A stretch of 64,000 nucleotides of DNA, from assembly GCA_014490595.1 (NCBI GenBank), contig CP061031.1, forward strand, positions 310,001 through 374,000, in the 5' to 3' direction. Of this stretch, positions 63,255 through 64,000 are shown one piece after another. Source of the DNA: Corynebacterium wankanglinii. Its GTDB lineage: Bacteria > Actinomycetota > Actinomycetes > Mycobacteriales > Mycobacteriaceae. A program made the position numbers and the translations under genes. Below the pieces are notes generated by a model, which saw nothing but the letters and a program-made list of their open reading frames with translations, made no database searches and was not told the origin of the DNA. Each line of letters starts with the position of its first letter. Position 1 is the stretch's first letter.

Positions 63255-63685
63255 GTGGCGAGTTTGCTTTCCCGGGCCTGCTTCGCGACGTCCTCGTCCA
63301 AGCAATCTTGGACGGCACTAAAACCGCGACGGCATCGTTGCTGATTGAATTTCCCAAGGACTACCAGTTCGACGAGGAAGTGGGCTCTCTCGAGGCCGTT
63401 CTCGACTCACATGACAACGTGGTGTGCGTCATCCGTACGACCGACATGCAGGTTCGTCGGCTGGCGGACGTGAGCGACGAGCATGCCATCGCCGAGGGCG
63501 AGGGCTGCGCCGATGCCAGCGAATGGCGAATTGGGCATGAACGGTATTGGCGGTCACCGGAATTCGTGGAGTACATCGGAGATCTCGATATCAACGATGA
63601 CACTCAAGTGGTGTGCCAACGCTTTACCGTTGATGAGCACTACCCGACCCGGCCATTGGAGCAGTGGTCCAGCACCCGTCGCTAA
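63255..63685 (+). pseudogene. ASCH-domain protein with a frameshift at its start
   Basis: GTG at 63255 follows GGAG at about 9 nt, but its frame does not join the body. The body frame reads EFAFPGLLRDVLVQAILDGT, then KTATASLLIEFPKDYQFDEE, the ASCH signature, and continues to a stop at 63683-63685; it lacks any start upstream before a stop. One added base in gtggcg (63255-63260) restores VAEFAFPG. The domain binds RNA or nucleoside-type ligands. Predicted length about 143 residues. The IS21 end lies 30 bp upstream and may have removed the promoter. Confidence 0.8.
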
Positions 63686-63695
63686 GCCGAATACC

Positions 63696-64000
63696 CTACC
63701 GGCGGCGGCGCCACCACCACAGGCCCGCGGCAGCCAGCACGGCCGGGACCACGCCGGCGCGTACCGCCCGCCGCACGGAGCGGTAGTCGCGCACCGCCCA
63801 GCCCTGGGCCTTGGCGTGCTTGCGCAGCGCCCGGTCTGGGTTGATCGCCACGGGGGAGCCGACCATTTCCAGCATGGGCAGGTCGTTGATGCTGTCGGAG
63901 TAGGCGGTGCACTTGGACAGGTCCAGCTGTTGCAGCGCGGCCAGAGCCGCCACGGCGTGCTTTTTGCCGGGGCCGTGGAGGATGTCGCCGACGAGGCGGC
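63696..64000 (-). CDS. HAD-IB family phosphatase, cut by window edge
   Basis: C-terminal ~100 residues only; the frame is open to base 64000. HAVAALAALQQLDLSKCTAY, then SDSINDLPMLEMVGSPVAIN contains the HAD motif IV aspartates (SDSxND), as in SerB-type phosphatases. A C-terminal hydrophobic stretch VVPAVLAAAGLWWWRRRR suggests membrane association. Matches Rv0505c position downstream of bS22 in mycobacteria. Substrate (phosphoserine or another phosphomonoester) is inferred. Confidence 0.85.
   Translation of the reverse strand, partial: RLVGDILHGPGKKHAVAALAALQQLDLSKCTAYSDSINDLPMLEMVGSPVAINPDRALRKHAKAQGWAVRDYRSVRRAVRAGVVPAVLAAAGLWWWRRRR

Overview
The window is chromosomal DNA of a high-GC mycolic-acid actinobacterium, almost certainly a Corynebacterium. 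The evidence is two mycolyltransferases, mshA and a mycothiol-type alcohol dehydrogenase, a fused rmlC-rmlD gene, an sdhCAB operon, a senX3-regX3 pair, the 33-residue ribosomal protein bS22, and gene order matching both corynebacteria and the M. tuberculosis Rv3654c-Rv3644c and Rv0490-Rv0505c blocks.

Layout. 1-11 kb: end of a Tad-pilus cluster, an MrfA-like helicase, cspA, a DedA protein, topA, an HNH endonuclease, a membrane adenylate cyclase, holB and tRNA-Thr(CGT). 11-17 kb: an acyl-CoA synthetase, a secreted SGNH hydrolase, the formaldehyde dehydrogenase/MBL pair and a CAP-domain surface protein. 17-29 kb: a long minus-strand envelope-sugar run (two GT2 enzymes, DUF2304, rmlA, rmlCD, rmlB, a flippase) with a toxin-antitoxin-like pair, two peptidases and a hairpin-flanked AlbA_2/AAA_4 remnant. 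28.7-31.7 kb: two mycolyltransferases around a 36-codon ORF with a strong ribosome site. 31.7-38 kb: lpd and sdhCAB. 38-48 kb: DUF445, DUF2516, LmeA, murB, fadD, a ParA-like ATPase and mshA. 48-57.5 kb: two secreted trypsin-like proteins, gpmA, senX3-regX3, ppx, proC, a BldC-like regulator and bS22. 57.5-63.7 kb: an acquired AT-richer island (ABC exporter with a 28-residue membrane peptide, two decayed genes, a complete IS21-family element) between bS22 and a HAD phosphatase.

The genes work together mainly in envelope building (rhamnose linker sugars, mycolate transfer, peptidoglycan precursor), mycothiol metabolism and central respiration; the cyclase may feed the cAMP regulator thought to act on sdh.

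Two cross-cutting observations. First, at least seven conserved genes are broken by a single missing base and lpd by one nonsense codon; this looks more like uncorrected sequencing error than decay. Second, the 11-mer CGTCGATAAGC occurs ten times exactly, in several reading frames and both strands, far above chance. A shared operator-like motif in front of both acyl-CoA synthetase genes and pervasive leaderless promoters are the other regulatory highlights.
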